A stretch of DNA of 64,000 nucleotides from AC-56 sp963702195 (GTDB lineage: Bacteria > Actinomycetota > Thermoleophilia > Solirubrobacterales > 70-9). Position 1 is the stretch's first letter. The number at the start of each line of letters is the position of its first letter. The stretch lies in contig OY969725.1 in the NCBI GenBank assembly GCA_963702195.1, positions 310,001-374,000 on the forward strand, read 5' to 3'. Below are positions 7,467-15,513 of this stretch, piece by piece. A model generated the notes under the pieces. That model did not search any database, was not told where the DNA came from, and saw only the letters and a list, made by a program, of their open reading frames with translations. The position numbers were made by a program, and so were the translations under genes.

Positions 7467-7509
7467 TCACCGCAATCCGCATCCGACAGGTGGATGCGGA
7501 TTGCGGTGA
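7467..7509. terminator. 18-bp perfect-stem terminator
   Basis: TCACCGCAATCCGCATCC (7467-7484) is exactly complementary to GGATGCGGATTGCGGTGA (7492-7509), with a 7-nt loop. It separates the Rpf-like gene from the convergent enoyl-CoA hydratase and probably works in both directions. Confidence 0.85.
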
Positions 7510-7602
7510 ACGGGATATCCGGCCCTGGACCCCACTCCTGCCTTTCGCGTGAAGCAGAAGCGGGAGCCGAGGCCCGAGACCCTTGCGTTAGACGGCTTGG
7601 AC

Positions 7603-8352
7603 CTACGCTGCCGCGCCGTTTCGCTCCGGCTCTTCCTCCGCGTCGGGGCCGATGAGCGCGCGCCGGAAGACGCGCTGCTCGTCCTCGAACAGGAAGCCCC
7701 ACAGGTGGCGCCGCTCGAGCAGCGTCCTGCGCTTCGTCTCGAGGATCGCCTTGCGTGGCAGCCCCGCGACCCGCTCAGAGAGCTCCATCGCTCGCTCCAT
7801 CAGGTCGCCGCGGACGACCTCGCGGACGATGCCGAGCTTCTGCGCCTCCTCGGCCTTGACGAGGCGGCCGGTGAGGCAGAGGTCCTGTGCGACGGTCGCG
7901 GGCAGGACGGCGCGCGCCGCGGCGTAGCTCGGCGGGATCCCGCGCGGGAGCTCCGGATACCCGAACACGGCCTCGGTCGAGGCGATTCGGAGGTCGCAGA
8001 GGAGGGAGAGCGCGAAGCCTCCGGCGATCGCCGGCCCGTTGACCGCGGCGACGATGGGTCGGCGGCACTCACCGATCGCCTCGAATGCGAGGGTGCTGGT
8101 CTCGACCAGCTGCCTGCGGTTCTTAAGATCGCCGCCGAACTGGCTCGTGTCCATGCCCGCGCAGAAGGCCGGGCCTGCCCCCGTGAGCACCACGCAGCCG
8201 ACGTGCTTGTCGCCCGAGAGGCGCCCGAACGCATCGGCGATCTCCTCGCGCAGCTCGATCGAGAGCGCGTTTCGCTTCTCGGGTCTGCGGAGCGTGACCA
8301 CCGCGACCTCGTCGCGACGCTCGATTGAAAGCAGTCCGCTCCCCTTTGGCAC
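7603..8352 (-). CDS. Enoyl-CoA hydratase/isomerase family protein
   Basis: A 249-residue crotonase-fold protein. It has the CoA-binding and oxyanion segments GPAFCAGMDTSQFGG and GPAIAGGFALSLLCDLRIAS, and the second acidic block FGYPELPRGI. In classical hydratases the helix after the oxyanion glycine carries a catalytic Glu (GGxELAxxCD); here that position is Ala (GGFALSLLCD), while the Glu of the PE motif is kept. With a single acid the enzyme may be an isomerase or another crotonase rather than a hydratase. It is transcribed away from the HD-domain gene and ends at the 7467 terminator. Confidence 0.88.
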   Translation of the reverse strand: MPKGSGLLSIERRDEVAVVTLRRPEKRNALSIELREEIADAFGRLSGDKHVGCVVLTGAGPAFCAGMDTSQFGGDLKNRRQLVETSTLAFEAIGECRRPIVAAVNGPAIAGGFALSLLCDLRIASTEAVFGYPELPRGIPPSYAAARAVLPATVAQDLCLTGRLVKAEEAQKLGIVREVVRGDLMERAMELSERVAGLPRKAILETKRRTLLERRHLWGFLFEDEQRVFRRALIGPDAEEEPERNGAAA

Positions 8353-8401
8353 GGGGGCACCCTACCCCGGCAGTCAAGCCCGCGCTAGGCGCGGTCGCGC
8401 C

Positions 8402-8584
8402 TCAGGCCGCCCGGCGCTGGTCCTGCCGGCGCCGCGTCAGGCGCGCGGACCGCGTGATGCGGATCTCCGCCTCGGTGCCGTTCGGCCGGTGCCGACGCAT
8501 CTGCGCCTGGAGGCAGACGCTGCAGGAACACTCGGGGATCGTCAATCCGGTATGCGGGCAGATCGCCAAACTCGGCCTTTCCAT
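8402..8584 (-). CDS. Small cysteine-rich protein (putative zinc-binding)
   Basis: A 60-residue frame starting ATGGAAAGG with four cysteines in a compact pattern, C-x9-C-x-C-x2-C (CPHTGLTIPECSCSVC), followed by a strongly basic tail (RLTRRRQDQRRAA). The spacing suggests a small metal-binding knuckle with a nucleic-acid-binding tail. No good ribosome binding site is visible. It lies upstream of the enoyl-CoA hydratase in the same direction, 49 bp away. Function unknown; it could be a chance frame. Confidence 0.45.
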   Translation of the reverse strand: MERPSLAICPHTGLTIPECSCSVCLQAQMRRHRPNGTEAEIRITRSARLTRRRQDQRRAA

Positions 8585-8659
8585 CGGCACGACCGCGCGC
8601 AAATGTAGACGCACGGCAGGCGGGAAAAGTCGCGCTGCTGTGCCTGAGAGACTGGGCGC

Positions 8660-9517
8660 ATGAGCGCGAGCGAGACCGGCAGCACCGCCGCGGGGCCCGA
8701 CGAGCGTGGCGGGACCCCCGCCGAGGCGATAGCGGGCGCGAGGGTGCGGGCTCCGACTCGCGGCAACCGGCGCCTTGAGGCGTTGCTCGAGGGGGTCAAC
8801 GCGGATGCCGAGCTCCGCGGCTGGTGGCACATGGCCCAGATCACCTCGGAGCGGCTTGGCATGTCCGACCACTCGTGGGTGCACGTGCAGATCGTGCTCA
8901 ACATCGCCCTCCGGATCCTGCGGCTGCTCGTGAGGGCGGGCATCGAGCCTGCGATGGTCGCCGACCACAAGATGGGGCGGCGCGACGCGGAGGTTGTCGT
9001 CGCCTCGGGGGCGCTCCTCCACGACGTGGGCATGTCGATCCATCGCGCCGATCACGAGGCCTACAGCCTGTTCCTCGCGGAGCGCAAGCTCCGCGAGTTG
9101 CTCGCGGATCTCTACGACGAGCCGGAGCGGACCGTCGTCGCGTCGGAGGCGCTGCACACGATCATCGGGCACCGGCGCCGCGGCGAGCCGTACACGGTCG
9201 AGGCGGGAGTCGTTCGGGTGGCGGACGCGCTCGACATGGCCCAAGGCCGCTCGCGGGTGCCGGTCGAGTCGGGCCGCATGGGTATCCACGCGCTCTCGGC
9301 CGCGGCGATCGACGAGGTCCTGATCGAGGCCGGGGAGGACAGGCCGGTACGCCTCGAGATCCACATGAACAACTCAGCGGGGATCTTCCAGGTGGACGAC
9401 CTGCTGGCGACGAAGCTCCGCGGAACGCCGCTCGAGAGCCAGGTGGAGGTGGTCGCAGCGGTCGAGGGCGAGACCGAGAAGCGCCTCCTGGGCGAGTTCC
9501 GGCTGCCCGAGGCCTGA
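8660..9517 (+). CDS. HD-domain phosphohydrolase
   Basis: A 285-residue metal-dependent hydrolase. HD motifs are visible in order: SDHSWVHVQIV (first His), LLHDVGMSIHRADHEAY (HD pair plus extra His), ALHTIIGHRR, and VRVADALDMAQGRSR (final Asp). The arrangement matches stand-alone HD proteins acting on nucleotides or phosphodiesters. The substrate is not evident and no partner domain is fused. It is flanked by minus-strand genes on both sides and so probably has its own promoter in the short gap 8585-8659. Confidence 0.85.
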   Translation: MSASETGSTAAGPDERGGTPAEAIAGARVRAPTRGNRRLEALLEGVNADAELRGWWHMAQITSERLGMSDHSWVHVQIVLNIALRILRLLVRAGIEPAMVADHKMGRRDAEVVVASGALLHDVGMSIHRADHEAYSLFLAERKLRELLADLYDEPERTVVASEALHTIIGHRRRGEPYTVEAGVVRVADALDMAQGRSRVPVESGRMGIHALSAAAIDEVLIEAGEDRPVRLEIHMNNSAGIFQVDDLLATKLRGTPLESQVEVVAAVEGETEKRLLGEFRLPEA

Positions 9518-9520
9518 GGA

Positions 9521-10312
9521 CTAGACGCCAGCGCCCTGAGCGCCCCGACCCTCGCCGGCGGCGAACCGGGTGGCGCCCCGGATGCCGGTCTCGATCGAGG
9601 CGCGGCCGATCTCCGCCTCCAGGGCCAGGCCTTCGGTGAGCGAGAGCCCGGCGCCCTCGATCGCGGCGCGCCGGTCCGACAGCATCGTCGTCTGCGGGAA
9701 GCGCGCGAGCCCCTCCGCGATCTCCAGGGCTCGATCCAGGTGTGCGCCCTCGGACACGACCTCGTTGAGGAGCCCCCAGTCGAGGGCCTCGCCGGCGTGG
9801 AGGACCCGGCCAGTCAGGATCATCTCGAGCGCCCTTCCCATGCCCACGATCAGCGGCAGGCGCTGGGTGCCGCCGTCGATCAGGGGGACTCCGAAGCGGC
9901 GTTCCGTGAACCCGAGCCGGGCGGTCTCCGTGGCGATGCGAAGATCGCACCACACCGCCAGCTCGAGGCCGCCCGCCAGGCACCAGCCCGAGATCGCCGC
10001 GATGGTCGGCTTGGACGGGGTTAGCCGCGTGAAGCCCATCGGGCCCTCCGAACGCGACGCCACCGACTCGATGACGTCGGTGGAGACGTCGGGGCCCGCC
10101 TCCGCGAGGGCCTTCAGGTCGGCGCCCGCGCAGAACGCCTCGGGTCCCTCGCCGGTGAGGATCAGGACGCGAGCTCCCTCGTCGGCAACGAATTCGCGGT
10201 AGCCGTCGAGCAGCAGGCTCGCCGTCTCGGCGTCGACGGCATTGCGGCGCTCACGCCGGTCGATCGTCAGGACCGCGGCGGCGCCGATGCGCTCGTAGCG
10301 GACCTTGGGCAC
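9521..10312 (-). CDS. Enoyl-CoA hydratase
   Basis: A crotonase-family protein of 263 residues with both catalytic acids: Glu in WCLAGGLELAVWCD and Glu in FTERRFGVPLIDGGTQRL. The first oxyanion segment is EAFCAGADLKAL. It is therefore the better hydratase candidate of the two in this region. The order downstream of the 89-residue membrane protein on minus, with a 15-bp gap, suggests they share a transcript. It ends 3 bp from the convergent HD gene. Confidence 0.9.
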   Translation of the reverse strand: MPKVRYERIGAAAVLTIDRRERRNAVDAETASLLLDGYREFVADEGARVLILTGEGPEAFCAGADLKALAEAGPDVSTDVIESVASRSEGPMGFTRLTPSKPTIAAISGWCLAGGLELAVWCDLRIATETARLGFTERRFGVPLIDGGTQRLPLIVGMGRALEMILTGRVLHAGEALDWGLLNEVVSEGAHLDRALEIAEGLARFPQTTMLSDRRAAIEGAGLSLTEGLALEAEIGRASIETGIRGATRFAAGEGRGAQGAGV

Positions 10313-10327
10313 GGACGGGGGCTCGGG

Positions 10328-10597
10328 TCAGTCCGCCGCCGGTGGGCGCAGGCGCTCGAGCTCCTGACGCCTGCGCTCCTTGCGGTTCTCGAGCCGGCCC
10401 TGAAGCAGCGACAGGACCGTGACCAGGACGGTGAAGAAGATCAGGCAGCCGAAGCCGAAGTACGTGACGACCTTGTCGTCGGTCGGCCCCCAGAGCCCGA
10501 CGCCGTCGGCGGCGAACGCGGACGGCGCGAAGGCCGCGAGGATCGCGAGCGAGGCTGCGGCGACGGCGATCAGGCGTGCGGCTCGGGCGCGGCTCAC
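10328..10597 (-). CDS. Small membrane protein with signal peptide
   Basis: 89 residues starting at GTG. A hydrophobic N-terminus ends in a likely signal-peptidase site (FAPSAFAADG). A second hydrophobic helix (~residues 45-65, YFGFGCLIFFTVLVTVLSLL) is followed by a charged cytoplasmic tail (GRLENRKERRRQELERL). The topology is an exported short loop plus one anchor. No family recognised. Located directly upstream of the enoyl-CoA hydratase. Confidence 0.7.
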   Translation of the reverse strand: MSRARAARLIAVAAASLAILAAFAPSAFAADGVGLWGPTDDKVVTYFGFGCLIFFTVLVTVLSLLQGRLENRKERRRQELERLRPPAAD

Positions 10598-10716
10598 GCG
10601 CGTAACCTTACTTCAGGGCCTTGCCCAAGAGGAATCAGCGCCTTTCTTTAGGCAGACTAAAGACGCCCTCCCTACCGTGCGCGCGCTCCCCGCCCGCCCC
10701 CGCCCCCCGACCACCC

Positions 10717-11739
10717 ATGCTCTCCTACCTTCAGGCAATCGTCATCGCCCTCGTCCAGGGCGTAACCGAGCTGTTCCCGGTCTCGAGCCTGGGTCACTCG
10801 GTGCTGGTCCCGGCCTGGATCGGCGGCAGCTGGCAGACGCTCGTCACCCAGTCGTCGGAGCCGCACAGCGAATCCTCGTTCTACCTCGCGTTCCTGGTGG
10901 CGCTCCACGTCGCCACGGCGCTGGCGCTGCTCTGGTTCTTTCGGGCGGATTGGATCCGCATCGTCACCGGGTTCTTCCGCAGCGCGAGGAGGAGCATCGG
11001 CGAGCGCCGGTTCACCGCCACCGACCAGGACGAGCGCCTGGCGTGGCTGATCGTGATCGCGACGATTCCGGTCGGCATCACCGGCGTCACCCTGGAGCAC
11101 GTCTTCAGGACCGCCCTGGCGAAGCCGGTCGCGGCGAGCGCGTTCCTGTTCTTAAACGGCCTGATCCTGCTCGTGGGCGACCGCTTCGCTCGCCGGCAGC
11201 GCGCCGCGGCGCGGGCCGCGCGCAGGCAGCCGGGCGGCCGAGGGGGCGGCGCCAGGGACCGAGGAGGGCCAGGGCTTCGCGGCGGAGGCGTTCAGCCGCG
11301 AGCGGCGCGCGCTCGGCGTCCGACGTCGCCGAGGCGTATCGCCTCCGACGCCCGCATCTCCGGTCTGCCGTACACGGACGGGTTGCGCATCGGGATCCTG
11401 CAGATCTTCGCCCTCTTCGCCGGCATCAGCCGCTCCGGGATCACGATGGTCGGCGGGCCTGTGGCGCGGGCTGGGCTACGAGGACGCCGCCCGGTTCGCC
11501 TTCCTGCTGGCGACGCCGGTGATCCTGGCCGGCGGGGTCTGAAGATGCCGAGCCTCTTCGGCAAGGCGGGCGATCACATCCACGGCCAGGTGATCGTCGG
11601 CATGCTCGTCTGCGGTGTCGCCGCGTACTTCTCGGTCCGCTACCTCGTCAAGTACTTCGAGACACGGACCCTGCTGCCGTTCGCGCTCTACTGCCTCATA
11701 GCTGGAGCCGTCAGCTTCATCCGCTTCGCGGCGTTCTGA
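10717..11739 (+). CDS. uppP: Undecaprenyl-diphosphatase UppP homologue with frameshift scars
   Basis: A membrane phosphatase of the UppP/BacA family that recycles the lipid carrier for peptidoglycan. Motifs present: QGVTELFPVSSLGHSVL (normally SSSGH) and FAGISRSGITMVGG. After MVGG the reading frame is lost: an extra C near 11458 and a missing C near 11541 bracket ~28 codons. Read in the +1 frame this segment gives LWRGLGYEDAARFAFLLATP, the expected conserved helix. The linker at ~11200-11340 also looks frame-disturbed (a natural-looking GTEEGQGFAAEAFSRERR sits in another frame). The open frame survives because the two indels compensate. Either sequencing errors or decay of a duplicate of the next gene. 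ATG 10717 is the likely start. Confidence 0.65.
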   Translation: MLSYLQAIVIALVQGVTELFPVSSLGHSVLVPAWIGGSWQTLVTQSSEPHSESSFYLAFLVALHVATALALLWFFRADWIRIVTGFFRSARRSIGERRFTATDQDERLAWLIVIATIPVGITGVTLEHVFRTALAKPVAASAFLFLNGLILLVGDRFARRQRAAARAARRQPGGRGGGARDRGGPGLRGGGVQPRAARARRPTSPRRIASDARISGLPYTDGLRIGILQIFALFAGISRSGITMVGGPVARAGLRGRRPVRLPAGDAGDPGRRGLKMPSLFGKAGDHIHGQVIVGMLVCGVAAYFSVRYLVKYFETRTLLPFALYCLIAGAVSFIRFAAF

Positions 11740-11758
11740 GCTCTAGGATGCGCGCGTC

Positions 11759-12601
11759 TTGTCCGCGCTCGAGGCCCTTCTCCTCGGGATCGTCCAGGGG
11801 CTGACCGAATTCCTGCCGATCTCCTCGTCGGGGCACCTGATCCTGGTGCCCTGGGTGCAGCAGTACCACTTCCTGGAGCACCACGAGTCCTTCAACAAGA
11901 CCTTCGACGTCGCCCTCCACGCGGGCACCCTGGTCGCCGTGCTCGCCTATTTCCGGGCGGAGATCGCGCGCCTCGTGGGGGCGCTGTGGCGGTCCCTTCG
12001 AGCCCGTGCCGTCCGCGATTCCGACGAGCGCCTCGCGTGGGCGATCGTGGTGGCGACCATCCCCGCCGTCATCGCAGGCGGGCTGGGGCTGAGCTTCATC
12101 GAGGACCACCTCGGCGAGCCGTGGCAGATCGCCATCCTCCTGATCGTGTTCGGCCTGCTCCTGGGCTACGCGGACCGGCGGCCCGAACGCGAGCGGCTCG
12201 AGCAGGTCGGACCGCGACAGGGCCTCTACGTCGGCCTGGCGCAGGTGCTTGCGCTGGCACCCGGTGTCTCGCGATCCGGGATCACGATCACGGCCGGGCG
12301 GTTCCTCGGCCTGGATCGCGATTCCGCGGCGCGGTTCTCGTTCCTCCTGCTGGCGCCGGTGACCGCGGGGGCGGTCGCGTACAAGGGCTACCAGGCGATC
12401 TCCGAGGGACTGCCGCACGGGGTCGCGGTCCCCATGCTCGTCGGCACGATCGCCGCGGCGGTCTCCGGCTACCTGGCGATCGCCGCCCTGCTGGCGCTGG
12501 TCCGCCGGCACAGCTACGACGTCTTCGTCGCCTATCGGGTGCTGCTCGGATTCACGGTCCTGGGCCTGATCGCGTCGGACACCCTGCCCGCGACCTTCTG
12601 A
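11759..12601 (+). CDS. uppP: Undecaprenyl-diphosphatase UppP
   Basis: A complete 280-residue UppP with the family motifs QGLTEFLPISSSGHLILVP and LAPGVSRSGITITAGRFLGLDRDSAARFSFLLLAPV, and about eight hydrophobic helices. It dephosphorylates undecaprenyl pyrophosphate at the membrane and can confer bacitracin tolerance. TTG 11759 is the first codon of the conserved N-terminus (SALEALLLGIVQG). It follows the damaged paralogue by 19 bp in tandem, so gene duplication is likely. GC-rich hairpins at 12603-12642 follow. Confidence 0.92.
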   Translation: MSALEALLLGIVQGLTEFLPISSSGHLILVPWVQQYHFLEHHESFNKTFDVALHAGTLVAVLAYFRAEIARLVGALWRSLRARAVRDSDERLAWAIVVATIPAVIAGGLGLSFIEDHLGEPWQIAILLIVFGLLLGYADRRPERERLEQVGPRQGLYVGLAQVLALAPGVSRSGITITAGRFLGLDRDSAARFSFLLLAPVTAGAVAYKGYQAISEGLPHGVAVPMLVGTIAAAVSGYLAIAALLALVRRHSYDVFVAYRVLLGFTVLGLIASDTLPATF

Positions 12602-12602
12602 C

Positions 12603-12642
12603 GGGGGGCTGGTTGAGCCCCGACCCGCGTGTGGCGCGCGGG
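12603..12642 (+). terminator. Double hairpin terminator
   Basis: GGGGCT-GGTTG-AGCCCC (12605-12621) is followed by CCCGCG (12624-12629) pairing with CGCGGG (12637-12642). It lies directly after the intact uppP gene and before the convergent DUF47 gene. Confidence 0.55.
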
Positions 12643-12751
12643 CGGATCGGGGGCTGGTAGGGCAACGCGCTGCCGACCCTGGACTTTGGCACGCATACCG
12701 AAGCAAACTCCAGTCTCGATCCAGAATGGACCTCGGCCGAGGCTGAAGCGG

Positions 12752-13429
12752 CTACAGGACGGCCCTGGGCTGGGAGTTCCTCGCGACCAGCCCGACGAGC
12801 ATGTCCATGAGCGATCGCGTGTTGTCGATCGCGTCCTCCAGGCCCTGGAAGACGTCCTTCCAGCGCAGGATCACCATCGGGTCGATCCCGTGGTCGAACA
12901 GGGAGGCGATCGCCTCGCGATAGATCCGGTCCCCCTCGTGCTCCAGCTCGCGCATCTCGCGCGCCTCCCGCTGGAGGTCCGGGAGGTCGCCGAGCCGCTC
13001 GAGCACGGGCCGGACCACACGCGCCGAGTCCCGGGCGACCGCGGCGAGCTGCTGCGCCTGCTCGACGGGCGCCTCGATGCCGTAGAGGGCCATCTCCTCC
13101 GAGACCTCCTCGATCTCGTCGATGACGTCGTCGATTGCCTCAGCCAGCGCGTAGATGTCCCTGCGGTCGAGCGGGGCAATGCGACTCTGGTGGAGGCGCT
13201 GGATGATCTGCCGGGTGATCCGGTCGCCCTCGTGCTCGCAGCGGGTGATCTGGGACCGAAGATCGCGGCTCTCGGGCCACGACATCATGAGCTCGTATAC
13301 GTGCTCGGCCGTCAGCTGGAGGTTGGCGCCTGCGCGCGCGAAGAGCTTGAACATCTCGCTGCCGCGCGCGTGCGAAACGAGGCCACCCCGGGTTCGCCTG
13401 GATCCTCTTGCACTCGAGCGAATGCCCAT
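12752..13429 (-). CDS. DUF47 PhoU-like phosphate transport regulator
   Basis: A 225-residue all-helical protein of the DUF47/YkaA family, relatives of PhoU. Two copies of the E-x-E-G-D metal/phosphate helix are seen: RCEHEGDRITRQIIQRL and ELEHEGDRIYREAIASL, plus ALAEAIDDVIDEIEEVSEEM. Family members usually neighbour PiT (low-affinity phosphate) transporters and modulate them; no PiT gene is in the window, but a PhoU/Pst block starts 2 kb away on the other strand. A two-unit phosphate box lies ~75-90 bp upstream (13503-13519), oriented to this gene. The first ~25 residues are poorly family-like, so an internal start is possible. Confidence 0.85.
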   Translation of the reverse strand: MGIRSSARGSRRTRGGLVSHARGSEMFKLFARAGANLQLTAEHVYELMMSWPESRDLRSQITRCEHEGDRITRQIIQRLHQSRIAPLDRRDIYALAEAIDDVIDEIEEVSEEMALYGIEAPVEQAQQLAAVARDSARVVRPVLERLGDLPDLQREAREMRELEHEGDRIYREAIASLFDHGIDPMVILRWKDVFQGLEDAIDNTRSLMDMLVGLVARNSQPRAVL

Positions 13430-13502
13430 GGTGCTATCCGACCCCCGCTGTCCCTGGCTGCTTCGTCACGGTACCCCAGTGTCCCGTTGTTGAGCGCGAC
13501 GC

Positions 13503-13519
13503 TGTGAAAAGGATGTGAA
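13503..13519 (-). promoter_or_regulatory. Candidate phosphate (PHO) box
   Basis: TGTGAA at 13503 and again at 13514, exactly 11 nt apart; on minus this is TTCACA-N5-TTCACA, the direct-repeat pattern of actinobacterial PhoP boxes. It precedes the minus-strand DUF47 gene. It overlaps the most distal possible start of the plus-strand HD gene, which argues for a later start there. Confidence 0.55.
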
Positions 13520-13616
13520 TTGCCGGACATTCCGGCATTGCATGTTCGTCTCTCGCGACCTGACGCCAGCACCGATTTCTGTTACGACTATCCGCGTGGA
13601 GCCTCGCGATGGAGAG

Positions 13617-14234
13617 ATGGAAGCGTCTCGCGAAGCCACGATCAGCACGCCCCAGATCCCGCCGGCCTGGATCAGCGAGTCGGCGTTGCTGGACAGGGCG
13701 TACGCGCTGGCCGAGTCGGCGCATCGCTCCCAGCAGCGCCCGACGGACGGCCGGCCGTTCCTGGACCATGCCGTCGAGGTTGCGACCTTCCTACATGAGG
13801 CCGCCTTCGACGACGAGCTCGTGGCAGTCGGGCTCCTGCACGACGCGGTCGAGCGCGGAAGCCTCACCGAGGACGAGCTGCGGGCCGAGATGGGAGAGGA
13901 GATCGCCACGCTTGTCATGACCCTCAGCGAGGACCCCGCGATCGACTCCTTCGAGGACCGCAAGGCAGCCCTCCGGGATCAGGTGCGAGCCGGGGGCGGG
14001 CTGGCGATAACCGTGTTCGCCGCGGACAAGCTCTCAGACATCGTGGGACTGCGACGCGGCCTCCAGCGCTACGGCGACATCATCGAGGACCGGATGGGAA
14101 CCACGGTCGCGGGCATGGCCGGCCACTACCGCGAGTCGGTGGAGCTGATCGAGTCGGTCAGGCCCGGCTCCGCCTTCCTGCCGGCGCTCCGGGTTCAACT
14201 CGATCGTCTCGCGGTCGAGGCGCCGACTCCGTAG
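13617..14234 (+). CDS. RelA/SpoT-type HD hydrolase (small alarmone hydrolase-like)
   Basis: A single-domain protein matching the hydrolase half of RelA/SpoT: ALAESAHRSQQRPTDGRPFLDHAVEVA (first His block), VAVGLLHDAVERG (HD pair), and FEDRKAALRDQV...ITVFAADKLSDI, the counterpart of the A-D-R/K-L-x-N/D block. There is no synthetase or TGS domain. Such MESH1-like proteins hydrolyse (p)ppGpp or related nucleotides. The start is unclear: ATG 13617, GTG 13596 or ATG 13542; the distal option would overlap the phosphate box at 13503-13519. It lies between phosphate genes, which may or may not be meaningful. Confidence 0.75.
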   Translation: MEASREATISTPQIPPAWISESALLDRAYALAESAHRSQQRPTDGRPFLDHAVEVATFLHEAAFDDELVAVGLLHDAVERGSLTEDELRAEMGEEIATLVMTLSEDPAIDSFEDRKAALRDQVRAGGGLAITVFAADKLSDIVGLRRGLQRYGDIIEDRMGTTVAGMAGHYRESVELIESVRPGSAFLPALRVQLDRLAVEAPTP

Positions 14235-14280
14235 CCCCACCGCCCTCAAGGATGCCGCGCCCGGACGCGCACTGGGCGCG

Positions 14281-14315
14281 CCCGGGTCGCGGAAAACGAA
14301 GGCGCGCGACCCGGG
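14281..14315 (+). terminator. Hairpin terminator
   Basis: CCCGGGTCGCG (14281-14291) is complementary to CGCGACCCGGG (14305-14315), an 11-bp stem with a 13-nt loop, just after the HD gene. Confidence 0.65.
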
Positions 14316-14393
14316 GCAGGGAGTGAGGTCGCGCGCCGCACGAGAGAGGACTTCTCGCTGCGGAGCAGTCTCGCGGCACGACATCCGGGCGCG

Positions 14394-14432
14394 GTGAAGA
14401 TTTCGAGAACCCACTTGTGAAACTTCTGTGAA
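14394..14432. promoter_or_regulatory. Candidate four-unit phosphate (PHO) box
   Basis: GTGAA at 14394, GAGAA at 14405, GTGAA at 14417 and GTGAA at 14428, spaced 11, 12 and 11 nt. On minus the units read TTCAC, TTCTC, TTCAC, TTCAC. It lies ~95-130 bp before the PhoB-like regulator gene and suggests autoregulation by a PhoP/PhoB protein. Confidence 0.6.
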
Positions 14433-14526
14433 CCGGCGGGCTGACGCCCCCCGGCGTCATTACCATGGAGGCGGTCCAGACGGTGAGTGGGAGCCGGAGC
14501 AGCTCCGAACGTCGCGGCCACAGCCC

Positions 14527-15336
14527 ATGAGCGCGAAGACCGCCACACTGCGCGTAGCCGTCCTCGACGACGACTCCGGGTTCGTGCACGTCTTGGCCAA
14601 GCGCCTCGATGGCGCCGGTGCCGAGTACCGCGTGCTCTCGGGGCCAATCCCCGCGGAGGAGCTCGCCGCGATGAAGCTGAACGCTTTGGTGGTCGACCCG
14701 GCGATCCTCGGTCCGCTCGGCTGGGACTTCATCGAGCGCGTCTGCGGCATGCTCCCGGACCTCGGGGTGGTCGTGTGCACGCAAGGTGCGACCCTCGCGC
14801 AGCGCGTTCGGGGGCTGCGGCTCGGCGCCGACGACTGGGTCAACAAGCCGTGCCATCCGGAGGAGGTCATGGCTCGCATCGAGGCCGTGGTCCGCCGCCA
14901 CCGGCGCGGGCGCGCCCGCGAGGACGCCGGGCCACTGATCGCCGGGGATCTGGAGATCCGTTCGGATCGCTTCCAGGTCTACGTTTCCGGGGACAGCCTC
15001 GACCTGACCCGCCGTGAGTTCGAGCTTCTCCAGGTCCTCGCCGATCACGCGGGCAAGGTGCTCGAGCGCGACGAGATCTACCGGCGCGTATGGGGCTACG
15101 CGATGATCCACGGCGACCGCTCCGTGGACGTCTTCGTCCGGAAGCTTCGCTCCAAGCTCCAGCGGCGCTCGCCCGGCTGGGACTACATCCACACGCACTT
15201 CGGCATCGGCTACCGGTTCGACCCCCAGCCGCTCGGAGCGGCGGAGGACGACCCCGCCGTCGAGAAGGTCGCCAGGTCGGCGGCGGACGCGAAGCCGGCA
15301 CCCGAGACGGAGACCGCGCCCGCCGCCCGGGGCTGA
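14527..15336 (+). CDS. PhoB/OmpR-family response regulator
   Basis: Winged-helix response regulator of 269 residues. The receiver is divergent: acidic pair LDDD, likely phospho-Asp in ALVVDPAI (instead of LLDLxLP), Thr in VVCTQG and Lys in VNKPC. The DNA-binding domain is typical (LDLTRREFELLQVLADHAGKVLERDEIYRRVWG, then DRSVDVFVRKLRSKL and GIGYRFD). A ~40-residue acidic/proline-rich tail follows. It lies directly upstream of pstS and after a four-unit phosphate box, so it is the best candidate for the PhoP/PhoB regulator of this locus. No sensor kinase is adjacent. ATG 14527 is chosen because the receiver begins just after it. Confidence 0.88.
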   Translation: MSAKTATLRVAVLDDDSGFVHVLAKRLDGAGAEYRVLSGPIPAEELAAMKLNALVVDPAILGPLGWDFIERVCGMLPDLGVVVCTQGATLAQRVRGLRLGADDWVNKPCHPEEVMARIEAVVRRHRRGRAREDAGPLIAGDLEIRSDRFQVYVSGDSLDLTRREFELLQVLADHAGKVLERDEIYRRVWGYAMIHGDRSVDVFVRKLRSKLQRRSPGWDYIHTHFGIGYRFDPQPLGAAEDDPAVEKVARSAADAKPAPETETAPAARG

Positions 15337-15415
15337 GGCCGGCCCCCGGCCCCGACCTGGCGGCATAACCGGCGCCGGGCGGGCGGAATCGCCCATTTCC
15401 CGCACTACGCAGGGT

Positions 15416-15453
15416 TTCACCACTTGTTAACAGGTCGGCCACCCCGCGGTAAC
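15416..15453 (+). promoter_or_regulatory. Candidate phosphate (PHO) box of pstS
   Basis: Units TTCAC (15416), TTAAC (15427), GCCAC (15438) and GTAAC (15449) recur at exactly 11-nt steps, ~60-100 bp before the pstS start. The last two are weak matches. The arrangement equals that of known actinobacterial PhoP sites before pstS. Confidence 0.55.
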
Positions 15454-15513
15454 AGGCTTTCCGCAATGCGCTGGGACGCTCCCGCCGACAACCGACCAAG
15501 GAGACCTAGCCAA

